Shown here: positions 62,154-64,000 of the stretch, piece after piece
Layout of the letters: every line of letters starts with the position of its first letter
How positions within the stretch are numbered: the first letter of the stretch is position 1
Assembly: GCF_902833645.1 (NCBI RefSeq)
Contig: NZ_CADFGE010000001.1
Coordinates: 496,001-560,000 of the forward strand
Length of the DNA: 64,000 bases
DNA from: Paraburkholderia fungorum
Lineage (GTDB): Bacteria > Pseudomonadota > Gammaproteobacteria > Burkholderiales > Burkholderiaceae
Direction: 5' to 3'
Translations under genes and position numbers: made by a program
Notes under the pieces: generated by a model
Seen by the model: the letters and a program-made list of their open reading frames with translations, nothing else
What the model was told of the DNA's origin: nothing
The model's database searches: none

Positions 62154-62744
62154 TTATTTATTGCGTCGATAGTCGTATCGATGCGCGAGCCAACGTGTTG
62201 CAGTACCGTCCGCAAGAACAAAGTATTGATCCTTTGTTTCGTGGTCGGGACCATCTTGAGTGATGACTTCCTCCATACGGAGCACCCGCCCTGACCAGCC
62301 GGGCGCAATCGGTGGCGCAGCGAATGGATCGAAACGCAGAGTGATACGGTCCGGCGAATCTCGCTCGAAGCTTGCAGCCGACATCGGGGCGACAGGAATT
62401 CGCGCCTCGATCGAGACGTAACGCCATTGCCCAGCGATCGGGTCATAGCTGAGATAGTCGATTCTTAGGGGCCGAATGGAGCCTTGAGCGTGCATCGTCT
62501 CCTCGAGGAGCGTGCCCACCATGCGTCGATCGGCGATCAGCCCACTACTCAAAACAGGTGTTGCTCCGGGGTGTTCCCAGAACGTATCAGACACGGTCCA
62601 CGCGCCAGTCTCCGCGCCGAGAGCAGTCACTTCCGGCGCCGCGTGGTCGATGGAATTGGGTTCGGCTGCCGCTGGCAGCGTCTGAAGCGCCAGCGTGGCC
62701 GTCAGAATTCGGATTCCGTATTTCGAAATGCAGTCGATTTTCAT
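62154..62744 (-). CDS. Secreted DUF1579-like protein
   Basis: A 196-residue protein with a signal peptide (MKIDCISKYGIRILTATLALQTLPAAAEP, cleavage near residue 27). The mature part begins with GAETGAWTVSDTFWEHPGATPVLSSGLIADRRMVGTLLEE and continues with beta strands LRIDYLSYDPIAGQWRYVSIEARIP, in keeping with DUF1579-type lipocalin-like barrels. AAGGAGCACGAC precedes the ATG. It is divergent from the LysR gene at 62846, which probably controls it. Function unknown. Confidence 0.75.
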   Translation of the reverse strand: MKIDCISKYGIRILTATLALQTLPAAAEPNSIDHAAPEVTALGAETGAWTVSDTFWEHPGATPVLSSGLIADRRMVGTLLEETMHAQGSIRPLRIDYLSYDPIAGQWRYVSIEARIPVAPMSAASFERDSPDRITLRFDPFAAPPIAPGWSGRVLRMEEVITQDGPDHETKDQYFVLADGTATRWLAHRYDYRRNK

Positions 62745-62845
62745 GTCGTGCTCCTTGCACAAACTTTAGTTGAAAACCAATAGTTTCCCAATGGGAGCCG
62801 ATAGCGATATTATTTCGGCTTAATGTCGCTTCGAAGGATACAATC

Positions 62846-63742
62846 GTGATCGACCTTTTCAACGATGTTCCAGCTTTCGTGGCGGCCGCCGAAGCGGGGA
62901 GTTTTGCCGCTGCAGGACGAAAGCTGCATCTCTCGCGCTCGGCGGTGGGGAAGGCCATTGCGCGCATCGAGGCGCGGCTCGGAGTACGGCTCTTCAACCG
63001 GACGACGCGGGCGCAGTTATTGACCGACGAAGGACGTGCTTTTCTCGCCCGCTGCGTTAGAGCAACCGAAGAATTGCGTGAGGGCGCGGCTCTGATAGAG
63101 GCCGGGCGGTCAAAGGTGCGGGGCTTGCTGCGGGTGACAATGCCCGTCCTGTACGGTCGGCTAAAAGTTGCGCCGCTGCTGATGCGCCTTACCGATGAAC
63201 ATCCGGAGCTGACTATCGAACTTGACCTCAGAGATCGTCGAGTATCTCTGGTGGACGAAGGCTTTGATCTAGCGGTCAGAATCGGCCCGAGCGAGACAAC
63301 GGTTGGCTTGTCGTCTTGCGCAATCGGGAAACATGCCACCTTGCTCTGCGCCGCTCCTTCGCTGATCGAAAGGTTAGGCATGCCGAGTTCTCTTGACGAC
63401 CTCGACCGATATGACGCACTGGTCTATCACCGCGACAACTGGAGCGAGCGTTGGACTTTTCCGGATGATGGCGGACGTATGACACTCATCGAGCCAACTT
63501 CCCGCATTCGCGCGGCAGACCTCGGGGTCATCATGGATGCTGCGATTTCAGGGCGAGGCATCGCCTGGTTGCCCGACTGGCTGATCGAAGACGAACTCGA
63601 ATCGGGAAGGCTTCTTCAGTTGCTGCCCGATCTGCCGGTTCGCCAGCGCGACATCAACCTTTTTTGGGTAACGACGCCAACGATTCCGGGACGACTGCAG
63701 TTGGCCATCGACGCTCTCACCCTGACAGTTCCCATGGCATAG
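62846..63742 (+). CDS. LysR family transcriptional regulator
   Basis: A 298-residue LysR regulator of the broad AaeR/DmlR-like branch: DVPAFVAAAEAGSFAAAGRKLHLSRSAVGKAIARIEARLGVRLFNRTTR (HTH), then an effector domain with GLLRVTMPVLYGRLKVAPLL, DLAVRIG and GRGIAWLPDWLIEDELESG. It starts at GTG 62846, with the HTH at the expected distance. It is divergent from the secreted protein gene. Ligand unknown. Confidence 0.9.
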   Translation: MIDLFNDVPAFVAAAEAGSFAAAGRKLHLSRSAVGKAIARIEARLGVRLFNRTTRAQLLTDEGRAFLARCVRATEELREGAALIEAGRSKVRGLLRVTMPVLYGRLKVAPLLMRLTDEHPELTIELDLRDRRVSLVDEGFDLAVRIGPSETTVGLSSCAIGKHATLLCAAPSLIERLGMPSSLDDLDRYDALVYHRDNWSERWTFPDDGGRMTLIEPTSRIRAADLGVIMDAAISGRGIAWLPDWLIEDELESGRLLQLLPDLPVRQRDINLFWVTTPTIPGRLQLAIDALTLTVPMA

Positions 63743-64000
63743 GCCGTAGCTCGGATGTGCGTCTAGCACGATCGCGAACCCCCACGACCGGCAGGCCAAC
63801 GCCCGACGACCACGCTCGTCGAGCGCACGTAGGCGGGCGCTCGATGCGAAGGGCAGAACGGGATACGAAGGCCATGCCGATCAATCCGGACCGTTGGTAT
63901 CGGTCATGGGCCTCCAAGAGATGTGGGCCCGTTCACAAATCAAACTTAATGTGCCAATATGGCTGGCATGGAACTCCGTAACGTCCCGAACCAATCTCGT
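63743..64000. other. Right end, no gene recognised
   Basis: The last 258 bases hold only short GC-rich frames. No protein-like segment or repeat is recognised; a gene may begin beyond the window. Confidence 0.3.

Overview
The window is high-GC proteobacterial DNA. Its gene content (cyoABCD oxidase, many LysR regulators, TRAP and DMT transporters, UbiD/UbiX, IorA/IorB, c-di-GMP enzymes, PPC/DUF296 proteins) fits Burkholderiaceae, most likely Paraburkholderia or a close relative. This assignment is by gene content only. No rRNA, tRNA, CRISPR array or intact insertion sequence was found.

Layout. 1-4.1 kb: a partial gene, a racemase-fold protein, a flavin reductase, a GNAT acetyltransferase, and a short threonyl-tRNA synthetase preceded by a threonine-rich leader peptide and mutually exclusive RNA structures (an attenuator). 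4.2-16.6 kb: a metabolic locus with a TRAP transporter plus SDR, a divergent thiolase plus acyl-CoA ligase, an AraC/DMT pair, a sigma-54 activator, a LysR and two PPC-domain genes. Three near-consensus sigma-54 promoters and two copies (one perfect, one degenerate) of a palindrome tie the two divergent operons and the PPC pair into one probable regulon of that activator. 16.9-20.8 kb: cytochrome bo3 ubiquinol oxidase cyoABCD. 20.9-29.7 kb: an eight-gene co-directional catabolic cluster with a divergent LysR. It encodes two paralogous amidohydrolases, UbiD, UbiX, a CobW-type metallochaperone, an NCS2 nucleobase permease, a purine-deaminase-like amidohydrolase and an arylmalonate-decarboxylase-like protein. 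One of the two paralogues has lost its metal-binding HxH motif. 30.9-34.7 kb: a LysR and a two-subunit molybdenum hydroxylase (IorA/IorB type).

34.8-47.2 kb is accessory DNA of lower apparent GC with long non-coding stretches. It holds a strong candidate for the zinc-hook anticodon nuclease RloC with a PIN-like neighbour, secreted proteins and lipoproteins of unknown role, a structured RNA resembling phage C4 antisense RNA, and small ORFs that may be orphan immunity genes. 47.2-54.3 kb carries three c-di-GMP enzymes (one EAL, two GGDEF), a cytochrome c and a methyltransferase. 54.6-63.7 kb is a redox and stress neighbourhood (pirin, F420-like reductase, azoreductase, SnoaL, HxlR, GH15, SDR, LysR) with scars of decay: an IS1182-type transposase fragment, a 13-codon LysR stub and an SDR that has lost its start codon at the hxlR boundary.

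Limits: all calls are by eye. RNA folds, promoters and start codons are inferred, and several accessory proteins remain unassigned.
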